Source of the DNA: Larix sibirica
Taxonomy: Eukaryota; Streptophyta; Pinopsida; Pinales; Pinaceae
Length of the DNA: 30,548 nucleotides
NCBI GenBank assembly: GCA_004151065.3
Contig: NWUY0300012307.1
Location: 40,147 to 70,694, forward strand
Direction of reading: 5' to 3'
Shown: positions 19,516 through 29,158 of the stretch, in pieces
Position numbering within the stretch: position 1 is the first letter of the stretch
Layout: each line of letters opens with the position of its first letter
The notes under the pieces: generated by a model
What the model was told of the DNA's origin: nothing
Database searches by the model: none
Seen by the model: only the letters and a program-made list of their open reading frames with translations
Made by a program: the position numbers and the translations under genes

Positions 19516-19854
19516 TGTTGGAATCGTTGGTTCGTTGGTAACCTCACCTTGTTGGAAGAAGGGATTTGACCATTGAAGGGAGTCGACTGTTGACTAAAGT
19601 GTGTCCACTTTGGGTCCTCAAATCTGAGTTCCATGGACAGTTATAACTGATGTGGTCTCGTTGTTGTTAGTTTGGGATCCTACCCAAGCCTATTTATAGA
19701 TGATCCTTCTAGGATCGATCTATCACGGGATCATGGAGATCATTGTGCTCTCAAGGAGCCTAGCTCATTGTGCTTAAGTGCAAGCAGTGTCTGTTGACAC
19801 CACCTCTCTTGGAAACTTTGTTGTCACTTTTGTTGTCTTCTTCCCATCCCAACA
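19516..19854 (+). repeat. 3' LTR
   Basis: It starts TGTTGGAATCG and ends TCCCAACA, followed by the target duplication TTTGT. It has a 2-nt deletion relative to the 5' LTR near 19803. Confidence 0.92.
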
Positions 19855-19859
19855 TTTGT

Positions 19860-20981
19860 TATGCAATAGCATGTATGTGCACTCACAATAAGACAAAGGA
19901 ACATTATTTAGGTCCTCAGGTTGACCCCAAATAAGTTTGAATGCAACAAATCATCATATAATTACACATAAAACATGCACACATATAATAATACATAATA
20001 ATATCTATAAATCAAAGGCGTGAAGGGATTTAATCCCAACTCTACATCCTAAATCAACATCCAAATGATACCATGTCTCGAAGCATGTGCAACTCAACAC
20101 TACATATTTGAATTAGATGAATACATGAAAAGTTGAATGAAGCACTCAAGAGTTGATGACATAACTAAGAGCTAAACATAAATTAAAAAAGTTGGCAAGA
20201 AATTGGAATTTCTAAAGCAACTGAAATCTGTAAGCAAAAATTGTCTAATTAAGGAAGTTGGCACAAAGAGTCAAAATTGGATCCAAATGGTTTCATGATA
20301 CCAAAACTCATTCACAAAAAAACACAAGTGTAATATACTTAATCAAGATCATTTTCAAGTTTGGTGCTTGCCTATAGCAAGGCCAAATGAATTTGAGTTT
20401 ATCATTAAACAAAATGTTTGAGCTAGTAGAAGGCACAAAAAAAGACATCTAATATATCTAAGTTGATTTCTAAATATGACCATCATTAATTTGCAATCTT
20501 CATCTTCTATAAATTTCTTTATGTTGGACGTAATTGGGTGAGAAATCTCTACAACATGGGACCCTACTACTGTTGATTATTGTTGAAACATGTGCACTCA
20601 AATGCATGGCACTACAATCTCATTGGAAGAGAACATAATTTCCTTTTGCATATGGATCCCTATAATATTTTTCTTTTGTCACTAAAGGTTTGTGGTAGTA
20701 GTTGTGAAGCATGAGATTTGTTGCGTAACGAAAATGGGGTTTTAGATTTGATTGAGCACAACTTTCTATGATGTGCATAAGAGATACCATTTGATTGCCA
20801 GGGTCAAATTATACGATGGTGGAAAGGTTAACTAAAGCTAGTAGAGGCATCCATGACTATTAAAACATCTTCTACTTTATTTTCCTAAATATCTTTGTCC
20901 CTTATCATTTATATTTGCATATGAAATCTTAATGCACTCATAAAGATCAATATGTTGATCTGGAGAGTAGGGAAGTTGCTA
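19860..20981. other. No gene; tail of a decayed minus-strand frame at the right end
   Basis: From 19860 to about 20880 I see no feature. From about 20880 to 20981 the frame of the next pseudogene stays readable past two adjacent stops and contains DQHIDLYECIKISYANINDK, so the original protein may have ended near 20880. Confidence 0.35.
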
Positions 20982-21654
20982 CTATAAGTCATCCAACTGA
21001 CATTGGAGGTTAGAGTAGCGTCTCTTCAATGTAATAACGAGGCTAGAGAGAGAGATGCGAGCTTTTACAACTATCACTAAATTTCTTCAAAAGTATGCAA
21101 TTGTATTGATGAAGGTATTAAGTGCATGGTGCACAAAGGTTGCATGAGGGGCTAATTCTTCTGACCTTGTCACGTGTGTGGTGAGACTCTCTGCCATAGT
21201 CTCAACAAGGAGGTACAACATCCATCTTTGCTACTTCTTTCTTTTTCCTTGCTAACGCTTTCTCTAAAGGCATCACTTTTATTTGCAAATATTTTAGGGC
21301 ACCACTATGATATTGTGCTTCTTTAATCAATATTCGGGACTCATCCAATTATTTCTTCAAGGTTGCATTTTCTTTCTCCAACTTAGCATAGGTATCAACA
21401 AGCTTTGTGATCTTCAAAAATATCACATCTAGCATAGATCCATCAAGTCTCCTAGAAGCTTCTAAAGAATCATTAATAATCAATTCATCCTACTTTGCAA
21501 TACCTCCTATGGCTTATACAATTCCAAAACATAGTTTATTATCAAGCAAATCCTCAACTTTGAATGGTGCAAGTTGCACATAGGAGGAACCATTTTATGT
21601 CTTTTTATTATTTGTCAAGGTTGTTCTACTGCTACCTCTAGGGTTAGAATCCAT
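20982..21654 (-). pseudogene. Decayed coiled-coil (Gag-like) protein frame
   Basis: On the minus strand, ATG 21654 starts MDSNPRGSSRTTL. The frame continues through KVEDLLDNKLCFGIV, DSLEASRRLDGSM, KITKLVDTYAKLEKENATLK and KALARKKKEVAKMDVV to a stop at 21202. In another frame it goes on with AESLTTHVTRSEELA and VIVVKARISLSSL to tandem TAG codons at 20984-20979. In-frame TAA and TAG codons interrupt it at least five times, several where Gln codons would fit a helix. The Leu/Glu/Lys pattern suggests a coiled coil, and the setting suggests a structural protein of a non-autonomous retroelement. No LTRs, protease or polymerase were found near it, and it is not obviously related to the 17324-18533 frame. 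Family unknown. Confidence 0.45.
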
Positions 21655-22909
21655 TTCTAATATTGTATTAGAACACTAAGACTTTATTTGGGAAGTAGTG
21701 AGCAGAGGGGAAAGCATGGTACCATCTCTAAACATTGAGAGGGAGAGGATGGAACCATTGTAGAGTGGGTCTTCTAGAGTGAATCCTTTAGAGATGTCAA
21801 TAGAAGAATGTGATTAGGATATTTGGATGGTATTGGTGTAGGGAGGGATCTAGAATGGATATATTAAGGTGTATGGGTACAATATGTTGAGTGTTAAGGA
21901 TTTGGGAGGGAAGCATATATGCTTGTGAGGTAGTCTCTATGTAGGGGAAATGGATTGAGAATACTCCTTAATGATCAAGGATAGGATTGGAGTTTTTTTA
22001 ACATTAATTGGTGGTAGGGTGATGGACTAATATAGAGGGTAAAAAAATGAGCAACATGAATGCAACTAGAGTGTGTCATTTTGGTGATGATAGGGGAGTT
22101 ATGTGAGGTTAGGTTTATGAGGTTCACAGGCTACACACAAGTGTGGTGTAACAAAGTAGGGATGTGAGTAGAAGGGGTACCTAAACTTGTAAATGTCACT
22201 TATTGTTGTTGTTTTTTTTGCTAGGACGATCTGTGATCATGAACTATGGAGGTTGGAGGTTGTGAGGATGTAGATCCTAGTGTACTAGAGTAATGTTATG
22301 CACCACATCATTGGGGTGTCGAAGGTATCTAAAACTTGAGGATTTATTCAATTTTTTTCTCTTGTTACTTGTTTCTTATAAACTAGGATTCTCAAGTTCT
22401 TTGTGATAAGGGTGGTGTGCCTGTGGTTGTTGCACCATTATATGTAGGGTGTTGAACAAATAATTTGTTGTTCAAAAGACCCAAGAGGGAATAATGCACT
22501 ATATAAAATTAGTAGTGTCCTTCCAAATATTTGGTTGATGTGCATTATTTAGACTGCATAATTATCTCTTAAAGATGATCTCATACCATTCATCACTCTC
22601 TATAAGTAGCATACACTTTATGCTTTCATGTCATGTATTATTTGTTAACTATATACCTTGAGGATTATGGGTAGTGACAACTAATCTTCTTTTCTTAGTG
22701 TGTCACTTGTGGTGTTTGGTACCACTATACTTGCACATGATCTTGCGTATAATTTAGGTGCCATAAGATATTTCCTCAACTTCATAAAAGGTCCAAGATA
22801 TCTATTAAACATAACAATGCAATAATGTTAATATTATATTTCTATAACAATGTATGTGCTTTTTTCATGATAGGTGGAATGCGTAGCATTATCGTTGCTT
22901 CGTTAAGCA
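21655..22909. other. No gene recognised
   Basis: The plus strand is G- and T-rich (21700-22300). On the minus strand this would be the upstream region of the 21654 frame, but no primer-binding site or LTR edge was found. Confidence 0.35.
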
Positions 22910-23013
22910 CATCAATGTCTTTATGTTCTATCTATAAATCTTGGAATGCTAGGTAGGCATGCATCAACATCTATGTCTTCTATCTATGGGCCTTGGAATT
23001 CTAGGTAGGCATG
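22910..23013. repeat. 52-bp tandem duplicate
   Basis: Two adjacent units (22910-22961, 22962-23013) both start CATCAA and end TTGGAATKCTAGGTAGGCATG, with about ten differences in the middle. Confidence 0.85.
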
Positions 23014-23326
23014 CACCAAGAATATTGTCATGGTTATCATGATGGGATCATGAATAGGGAAAAATTTCATGGCATGCTTGAATGGGTAGCTTACAAAAAA
23101 AGTAGATGTGGTATGGATCTCATCCAAAATGGGCATGTATAGTCTGAGGAGTTATATGTGGAATATGCAAGTTGACAAAGTCCAATTACAAAGCAACTGA
23201 TGGGTTCAACTCAATTCAAGATGAGGATCAAGTGGAAAGAGTGGTAAGTGGAAGGTAGATGATCGAAGCATGGTACATAGGAATAGGATTGGATGCATTG
23301 TCTTGTATAATGTAGTTCAAAATAAA

Positions 23327-23804
23327 TCAATCTGCTTCTAAGTATTGGATCTTAAGATCATTAGTTTCATGAAGGGTGGTGAGATAGTTGTTATGGGTTG
23401 TAAAATAATCAAGATTATCTAGGGAGCTACTAAGTATAGTTGTGAGGATAAGTATGTGAGAGATTTTGTCAAGGAAAAAGTAAATATTGAGGGTGGTAAG
23501 GTCCCATTTATCATTATGAAAGTTGAAAAGTGATGGAAATAGAGAAATCTTCATCAACCTCAAATTCAAGTGACTCTAATGTGTAGATAGTGCTATTGCA
23601 TAAAAGAAAGATGTAAGGGTTGAGTGATGGTCCTCGTAAATATTTGCTAGATAAGAACTCACGGTATTCTCGAAATGAAGCTTCATCATGATAACTGGGA
23701 TTGATGACAAAGTCAGTATCATTGATGGGATCAAAAGTGCCCTTTGAGGTAGGGTGGAAAACTAGAGTGAGAGCAGTAAAACTGCCATGGCATGAGCAAG
23801 AGAA
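23327..23804 (-). pseudogene. Decayed retroelement-like protein frame, unidentified
   Basis: On the minus strand, codons from 23804 read DPINDTDFVINPSYHDEASF, then FREYREFLSSKYLRG and TIYTLESLEFEVDEDFSIS to a TAA at 23516-23514. The sequence continues in a second frame (to the stop at 23327) with NDKWDLTTLNIYFFLDKISH and LTTLHETNDLKIQYLEAD. One frame change near 23515 joins two long open pieces, and no start codon survives at the upstream end, where a stop lies at 23807. The composition looks like a real protein, not random DNA. The setting suggests a Gag-like protein of a non-autonomous element, but no motif identifies it. It could belong with the 21654 frame, in the same direction 1.7 kb further on. 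Confidence 0.4.
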
Positions 23805-23807
23805 CTA

Positions 23808-24531
23808 ATAGAAAAGTAAACTAATAAGTAAAGAAATCGAGACAACAATATGAGGGAAAGAGAAGGCTTGGTGTGCCTTTATAGTTGTTGTGAGGTGTTT
23901 TTTGACATAAGCGATATAATGTATATATTTTTTTTTGGTTGTTTTGATGAATTTGCTACATTAATTATACAAACATCCTAGAAGCATGTGAGCTTGTCAT
24001 GATAATTGTTAACGATTAGTTGGAAGTCGAGTCATGAAGGTAGATTAAATGTTAATAGGTCTTGTGAGGTATCCATCCATAAAATGATAAGGTCTCCATC
24101 TAATGGTAATACAAGTGATCTAAATTACAGGAGATTGGGATGGGAAGAGAGAGCAGATGAATGGATGCAGGTACAAACACACAAGGGAAATGGTGTGGGT
24201 GTACAGTTGCATATGGTGATAGTACAGGCTGTAAGGGACTGGTATGTACAAGTATGGATGGATAGGGAGGAAAGAAAGTAGGTACATGTATATTAGGGTT
24301 GGGTATGGACATACATCATGGCAAGGATGTAGGTATGGTGGGTTTGACAAGCGGAGCATGTATATACTATATCATTAGTAAAATTGGGTCCTATTTTGAC
24401 GAAAGGTCTTACATTTTTCTGAAATTTCATCGAAATTAGGTCGTCGGACAAATGTCGAACATTCGACGTTGGAATTCCAACTTCCCAAATTTTGTCGGTC
24501 TTAAGACGAATGTTGAAATTTTGTCAGGCTT
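23808..24531. other. Non-coding; TCG/CGA-rich part at the right end
   Basis: Frames at 24006-24281 and on the opposite strand at 24100-24359 overlap and show no domain. From about 24390 to 24545 the DNA is enriched in GTCG and CGAC words (TTGTCGG, GACGAA), similar in style to the LTR-like piece at 12530-12640. Confidence 0.35.
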
Positions 24532-24807
24532 ATGACGACTTTTCTATGTCGACATTTCAAACCAAGGACAAATCATGAAATCCCCATGTGGATAGAATAT
24601 GAAAACGAAGAGGGGAACATCCAACCATTTCTCACAATAGAAAATGATATCTTCTTTAAAGATGAAATAAAGGAGGAAGCAATTTGTAGTTTTGTGAGCA
24701 ACCCACCATTGACCTCTAATCCAATCTACCAGTCCTTAGACTCTGTGATGAGTAACTCCATTCAAGAATACATGACATATTTTTCCCTAGATCCCTTAAT
24801 TCATTAG
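24532..24807 (+). other. Open frame of 91 codons, unidentified
   Basis: The translation contains MWIEYENEEGNIQPFLTIEN and YQSLDSVMSNSIQEYMTYFS and is not low-complexity. It ends 25 bp before the readable RNase H part of the gypsy remnant but does not match reverse transcriptase, so either a deletion joined two distant parts of one element or an older sequence was interrupted. No domain was recognised. Confidence 0.3.
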
Positions 24808-24832
24808 AAAGAACCTATCCCCAACATAGCTA

Positions 24833-26498
24833 AATTATACTATAACGAAATAAGAGTTTCAGCTTGTTGTTGTTTATGTCATCAACAAATTTTGACATTA
24901 CATTACTAGCTATCTTGCTTTTGTGCACACTAATCACTCTGATATTCGGTATTTAATGAACAAACCAATCAATAATAGTAGAGTAACTAGGTGGTTACTA
25001 TTATTATAAGGGTTTGATGTCACTGTCATTGAAAATCCTAAAAAGGACAATGTTATAGTCGACTTCCTTTCTCAAGTCTCAACTTACCAATCATGGTGAC
25101 AATTTACCTGTTGAAGATAGTTTTCTTGGTCAACATATTTTTTCAATCTCTACTCACACACCATGGAATGCAGATATTGCTAACTATCTAGCTATAGGAA
25201 ATCTTCTAAACCACCTCTCTCCAAGAGAACAACAACGCATCATTAGGAAAAGTATCAGGTATTCTTGGATAGAAGGATATTGCTTTTACATAGGGTTGAA
25301 TATTGTGATACTATGTTATGTCTGAGGGGACAAAATCCATGATATTCTAAATTCTTATCATGATGAACCTTGTGGAAGGAACTTTGTTGAAAAAAGGATC
25401 AGTAATAAAGTTCTTCGCCTGGGTTATTATTGGCCTAATATATGTCGAGATGCAAAAGGTACATGCAAAGATGTGATAGTTTTCAGGGGATGGGTCAACC
25501 TATCTAGTCTAATGAGATGTCCTTGTAAGCCTAGTTTGTTATTGAACCATTTGAGGGGCCCTATAATTTGTGGTTCCAATCAATCCTCCATTGTGTCAGA
25601 AGGTATACATCTTGGTTTGTATGCATTATGTTACTAAATGGGTGGAGGCTAAAGCACTTAAAAGGGCCACAAAGTAGGTTGTGGCAGATTTACTCTATGA
25701 GTAAATATTTGTTTGTTTTAGAATACCCTGAGAGATAGTCACATATAGTATATCTCAATTCACTTCTTGGATGATTCAAGATCTCACCAGGAAATATAAA
25801 ATTTAACACATGGTTACATCACCTTCCCATCCGCAATCCAACATCCAAGTGGAAAGCACCAATAAAGTATTAGATTCTATTCTCACAAATACCATACAAA
25901 TTCACCATTGTGATTGGGATCATCGACTTCTACAAGCTCTTTGGGATTATAGAACCACATAGCATAACACCACAATTTTTACTACTTATGAACTTGCATA
26001 TGGTAAGAGTGTTTTTGTTCTAATTGAATTTGAATTTAAAACACTAAGAACTGCTCTGCAAGTAAATTTGGATCTTACTACAACACAACATCACCAACTA
26101 TATCAGCTTAACGAGCTAGATGAGTTTCATCAGGATACCTTGCATCAAACCTCTATTTTTCAACAACATCAAACAAGGTGGCATGAAAATTTTATAAAAA
26201 AGAAGACAGTTCAAAAAGGTGGTGGGGCTTTACCATATGATTCCAGGTTGAAAGACTTCAAGGGGAAACTTTGTACCTGTTGGTTGGGTCCATATGAGGT
26301 GGATACAATTTTTAACAATGGTATCATCAAACTTAGGACTATCAATGAAGCTCATACTCCCATACTTCCTAATGGACACTGCTATGATTATATCGACACC
26401 CACTCTCCAAAGAAAATTTTATTCGAAAAATTGTTGCTCATCCTGATTTTGATGTTGTTAGTGTAGAGGTTCTTCCATCTACACTTGCAACGAAATGA
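24833..26498 (+). pseudogene. Ty3/gypsy pol remnant: RNase H end, integrase, GPY/F
   Basis: Reading across frames, 24833-25085 gives the end of the reverse transcriptase-linked RNase H (VVVYVINKF, then HSDIRYLMNKPI and VTRWLLLL). About 25340-25500 is the H2C2 zinc region of integrase (HDEPCGRNF ... RYMQRCDSF), where one His and one Cys are replaced by Asn and Phe. About 25560-25990 is the integrase core (VTKWVEAKAL, SQFTSWMIQDL, VESTNKVLDSIL). In the core the expected first and second catalytic Asp are replaced (His-Tyr and Thr-Tyr contexts), while the Glu of QVEST remains. 26068-26466 is open and carries the GPY/F module (WLGPYEVD). A last frame change near 26420 leads to the probable natural stop TGA at 26496. 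The protein integrated retroelement DNA; this copy has many stops and frameshifts and cannot work. Most of gag, protease and reverse transcriptase are missing, and no LTR was found. Confidence 0.88.
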
Positions 26499-26522
26499 TT
26501 TATCTAGTCCTCTTCATTTGAA

Positions 26523-26562
26523 AAATAATAGTAATAATAATTATAATAATATTAACATTATA
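26523..26562. repeat. AAT-rich microsatellite
   Basis: An imperfect run of AATAAT, AGTAAT and ATAATT words just after the pol stop. Confidence 0.7.
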
Positions 26563-26639
26563 AAAAGGGAAATAAAAGAATTTTTTCTAGGCTTAATATT
26601 TCTTTACGGTGTTTAGCAATAAATATGGTTGAGAAATTG

Positions 26640-26875
26640 GTCATTTGTTGCAACTCTATGTTACTTTTACTGCTTTCTGAAACTCTTATGTTTGTTGCAA
26701 ATCCTCTTTGCTGCAATTTTGGCCCATTCTCTAGTTTGTTGCAACTTTGCTCAACCAGTGCCATTTGTTGCAACTCCACTCATCAAACATTGTTTTGTTA
26801 TAACTCTACTCAACCAACACCATTTGCTGCAACTCTAATCAATTGACACCATTTTGCTGCAACTCCACTTGACCT
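26640..26875. repeat. Minisatellite, about 30-bp units
   Basis: Units follow the pattern CATTTGYTGCAACTCYACTCAACCAACAC. They are clearest at about 26733-26875 (five units, 29-30 bp spacing); the left part is more diverged. Overlapping open frames on both strands are by-products. Confidence 0.8.
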
Positions 26876-27449
26876 ATGATCTCTACCATCACTCAAACTC
26901 ACTGTCGGTCATATCAACTCCTGCCACTATGTTAGTGCCATCATTCACACACATGTTAAGTTCTACATGTACAACCTAATCCTTCACTTGTATCTTTCAA
27001 ATAATTAATATGAACTATGGGAACTTATTACATTCTTCCACCTCAACAAGCCATGGACAACTCGACCCTTCTGTCGAGGGGCGGGGTGGGGAGGGGGGCA
27101 TCATCTCTACTATCCTGCCATCCTTCACATCACATAATATGTTGTCATTTTTCAACACTACACCACATAATAATCATCATGTACTCCTATGCCATCAACC
27201 TTGCTGAACTGAGATAAATAAGTAAATTGTCACAATGGGAGGCTCCACAGTTAGGTACAAACCAATTATGATGGTTCAACTACAACAAAACCTAGAAGTA
27301 TATCAAATATTGATCTTGAATGCGGGATGTATACTGTACATTGAGAAGTTACAGGGGTTCAATGCTGACATTGATTTAGAATTTGCATAGAATTTGCAAG
27401 ATACTCATTCCATCATTCGAGGGTTCTGAGTAAGAGTGAAATAAATGGT
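26876..27449. other. Non-coding, carries a G-quadruplex motif
   Basis: No gene was recognised. The short plus frames at 27010-27217 overlap each other in two phases. The G-rich block is listed separately. Confidence 0.4.
27078..27098 (+). other. Strong G-quadruplex motif
   Basis: Four G tracts of 4, 4, 4 and 6 are separated by single bases (C, T, A). Such a run with one-base loops is among the most stable intramolecular G4 patterns known. It is out of character for this AT-rich window. Confidence 0.85.
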
Positions 27450-28021
27450 TTAATCCAAGGTTATAGGGTTACCGAGGACAAGAATGAGATGGTTTGGTAG
27501 GAAAGGCACATTACCAACAACACATGCAAACTTTTTGGGAGGAACACGGTCATTGGTAGCGAAAGTAAAGGGTGGAATCGGAGAACCCACAGTATCCATA
27601 TTTAAAAATCGACGTTTCGAATCCAAAACAGGATCCATNTGCTTCATTTTTTTCTTTAGTTTCCTCTACTTCTACAGGACATATATTTAGTTCAGTAATG
27701 ACACGCTCCATTCCGGGTGAAGACACCGCCATAGAGACTTCGGGTTGTCCTAAGCCCCCACCTTCATGTGTGTAATTATAGTCCTGAGCTCCTCCACTTC
27801 CAGCCTAAGTGCGTGGCACTTGTATTACTAGCAGTGGTTGTGATCACTCCTATGTTTGGCCTAGAATTTGAAAGACTTAATAACTTGCATGGATAGCCCG
27901 TGGACATGAATTTCCAAGGAATTGGACCGACTCCTCTAGTTGTCGATTGTCTTGACATGTCTCGTTGTCTAATTAACATGTCTCCTTGTATGTTAAGCAA
28001 TTGGCTTTGATTTAGGTCCAA
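27450..28021 (-). pseudogene. Decayed protein frame, probably from a retroelement
   Basis: On the minus strand, ATG 28021 starts MDLNQSQLLNIQGDMLIRQR with an open run to 27776. The sequence then reads LRLEVEELRTIITHMKVGA in a second frame. A third gives MAVSSPGMERVITELNICPV (from 27732). Another, past the undetermined base at 27639, gives FATNDRVPPKKFACVVGNVP, ending at 27450. Consecutive pieces in changing frames suggest one former protein of about 190 residues with several frameshifts. A short coiled-coil-like stretch is visible. It could be the N-terminal (Gag or ORF1-like) part of a retroelement. No finger or enzyme motif confirms this. Confidence 0.35.
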
Positions 28022-28616
28022 ATTCCATGCATTTTGATTATGATAATGCCATAGACCAAATAAGATTAATACACATGTTGCATATATGTTGAGATTGGGT
28101 ATTTATATAGTTTTTCTAACTTCCATACTTGTTGGAGAGTCTCATCCAATTAAGTTATACACATTTTTTGTTTAGTTTCATAAAATCCATACTTGCTTTT
28201 GCTTTGGTATGGTGGAAATTGGATCTAGGTCTATAGAATTTGAATGTTACATCAATCATGAATATGTTTTTCATTGATTGAAGTTTTCAATGTTGAAAAG
28301 CTAGCTAGGGTTTGCACTTAGCATTGCCTGCATAGAAGACGATTTTTTCAGCATCGTGTGCATGATCACCAAATATATGTGTCAAAACGTCACATGGTCT
28401 ATTAGCCATTTACATAATAAGATTTCACATAACAAGATTTTTTTAGAAAATGTGTAGGAATTTTGAGTCCCATAACCCAATATTGGAACTTCTCAACTGA
28501 ATAGGTTCATATAAGATTGAGATCTCTTATGGAAGAGATCTTCCTTCATTTGCTTCCACAGTCATCAGTTGGATTTCTTTCCCAACCAACTACAATCTTT
28601 CAGTCACCTAAAATAT
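28022..28616. other. No feature recognised
   Basis: AT-rich DNA without a credible frame or repeat. Confidence 0.4.
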
Positions 28617-28730
28617 ATATACCTATATTCCTTTATCCACAACAAGTTTGAATTGTATAGTTATGTGTAATTAGGCATGTGACCTTTAATTGTATTAAAA
28701 CTTGTTGTGTATAAAGGAGTACAGGTATAT
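28617..28730. repeat. Inverted repeat, 33-bp arms
   Basis: The left arm 28617-28649 (ATATACCTATATTCCTTTAT...) pairs with the right arm 28698-28730 at 30 of 33 positions, with a 48-bp loop. It would form a strong hairpin in RNA. It could be a small foldback element, a MITE remnant, or a small-RNA precursor. No target duplication was fixed. Confidence 0.8.
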
Positions 28731-28805
28731 TCAACTAAAGGTTTTCCATACAATTGTATTAAAACTTCCGATTAGAAACCTAAATATTCAACTAAATGTT
28801 TTACT
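28688..28805. repeat. Interleaved short direct repeats
   Basis: AATTGTATTAAAACTT occurs at about 28688 and 28752, and TATTCAACTAAA.GTTTT at about 28729 and 28786. The order is the same in both copies, so a segment of about 60 bp was duplicated and then diverged. It overlaps the right arm of the inverted repeat. Confidence 0.65.
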
Positions 28806-29158
28806 AAACTTTGAAGGAGAAATAAAACCAATACATATGAATGTAAGCATAGAAACGTGAGAACACTAGCAGTGAAGTGCTTGAATTCAGTTAAACATTT
28901 TATGGTTGAATGTTATCCTTAGATGGTTTTAGTGTAGGTCTGGATGATTTGGTTCTTGCTCACTATGTTTCTCGGAGAAATATATTTATGAAAGGGCTAG
29001 GAAATCAGGTTACTAAATATCAAGGCTTATGAAGAATATGAGAGGTCGGATATATGAGAATGCCATATTTTCCCATGTGGAGAACCATCTATTTGGAGTG
29101 TAGGAAAATGTTACAAATGCTATTTCTTCTTCAAGTTCCTTTTTTTTATGGTTGATAG
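28806..29158. other. Non-coding, ends in a splice-acceptor-like tract
   Basis: No gene was seen. The last part (29121-29158) is T- and C-rich and ends in GTTGATAG, a plausible plant 3' splice site for the next feature. Confidence 0.35.

Larger units (their letters stand above)
16252..19854 (+). mobile_element. Complete non-autonomous LTR retrotransposon with coiled-coil/G-patch frame
   Basis: The 3603-bp element has LTRs at 16252-16592 (341 bp) and 19516-19854 (339 bp), both TGTTGGAA...CA. The 5-bp target duplication TTTGT is at 16247-16251 and 19855-19859. A primer-binding site abuts the 5' LTR and a short purine tract abuts the 3' LTR. The LTRs differ at about 47 sites by eye (about 86% identity), mostly transitions, so the insertion is old. 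The interior is 2.9 kb and shows no protease, reverse transcriptase, RNase H or integrase motif in any frame I could read. One decayed frame (17324-18533) codes for a coiled coil and a G-patch-like domain. This is the make-up of a large non-autonomous derivative that borrows enzymes from a relative. Many TCGACT words are spread over the untranslated parts. Confidence 0.93.

Noticed and set aside
24006-24359. Frames on both strands with a Pro/Tyr/His-rich translation
   Set aside because: They overlap in opposite directions and have skewed composition; no family match.
26558-26846. Cys/Leu-rich open frames on both strands
   Set aside because: By-products of the TTGTTGCAACTC minisatellite.
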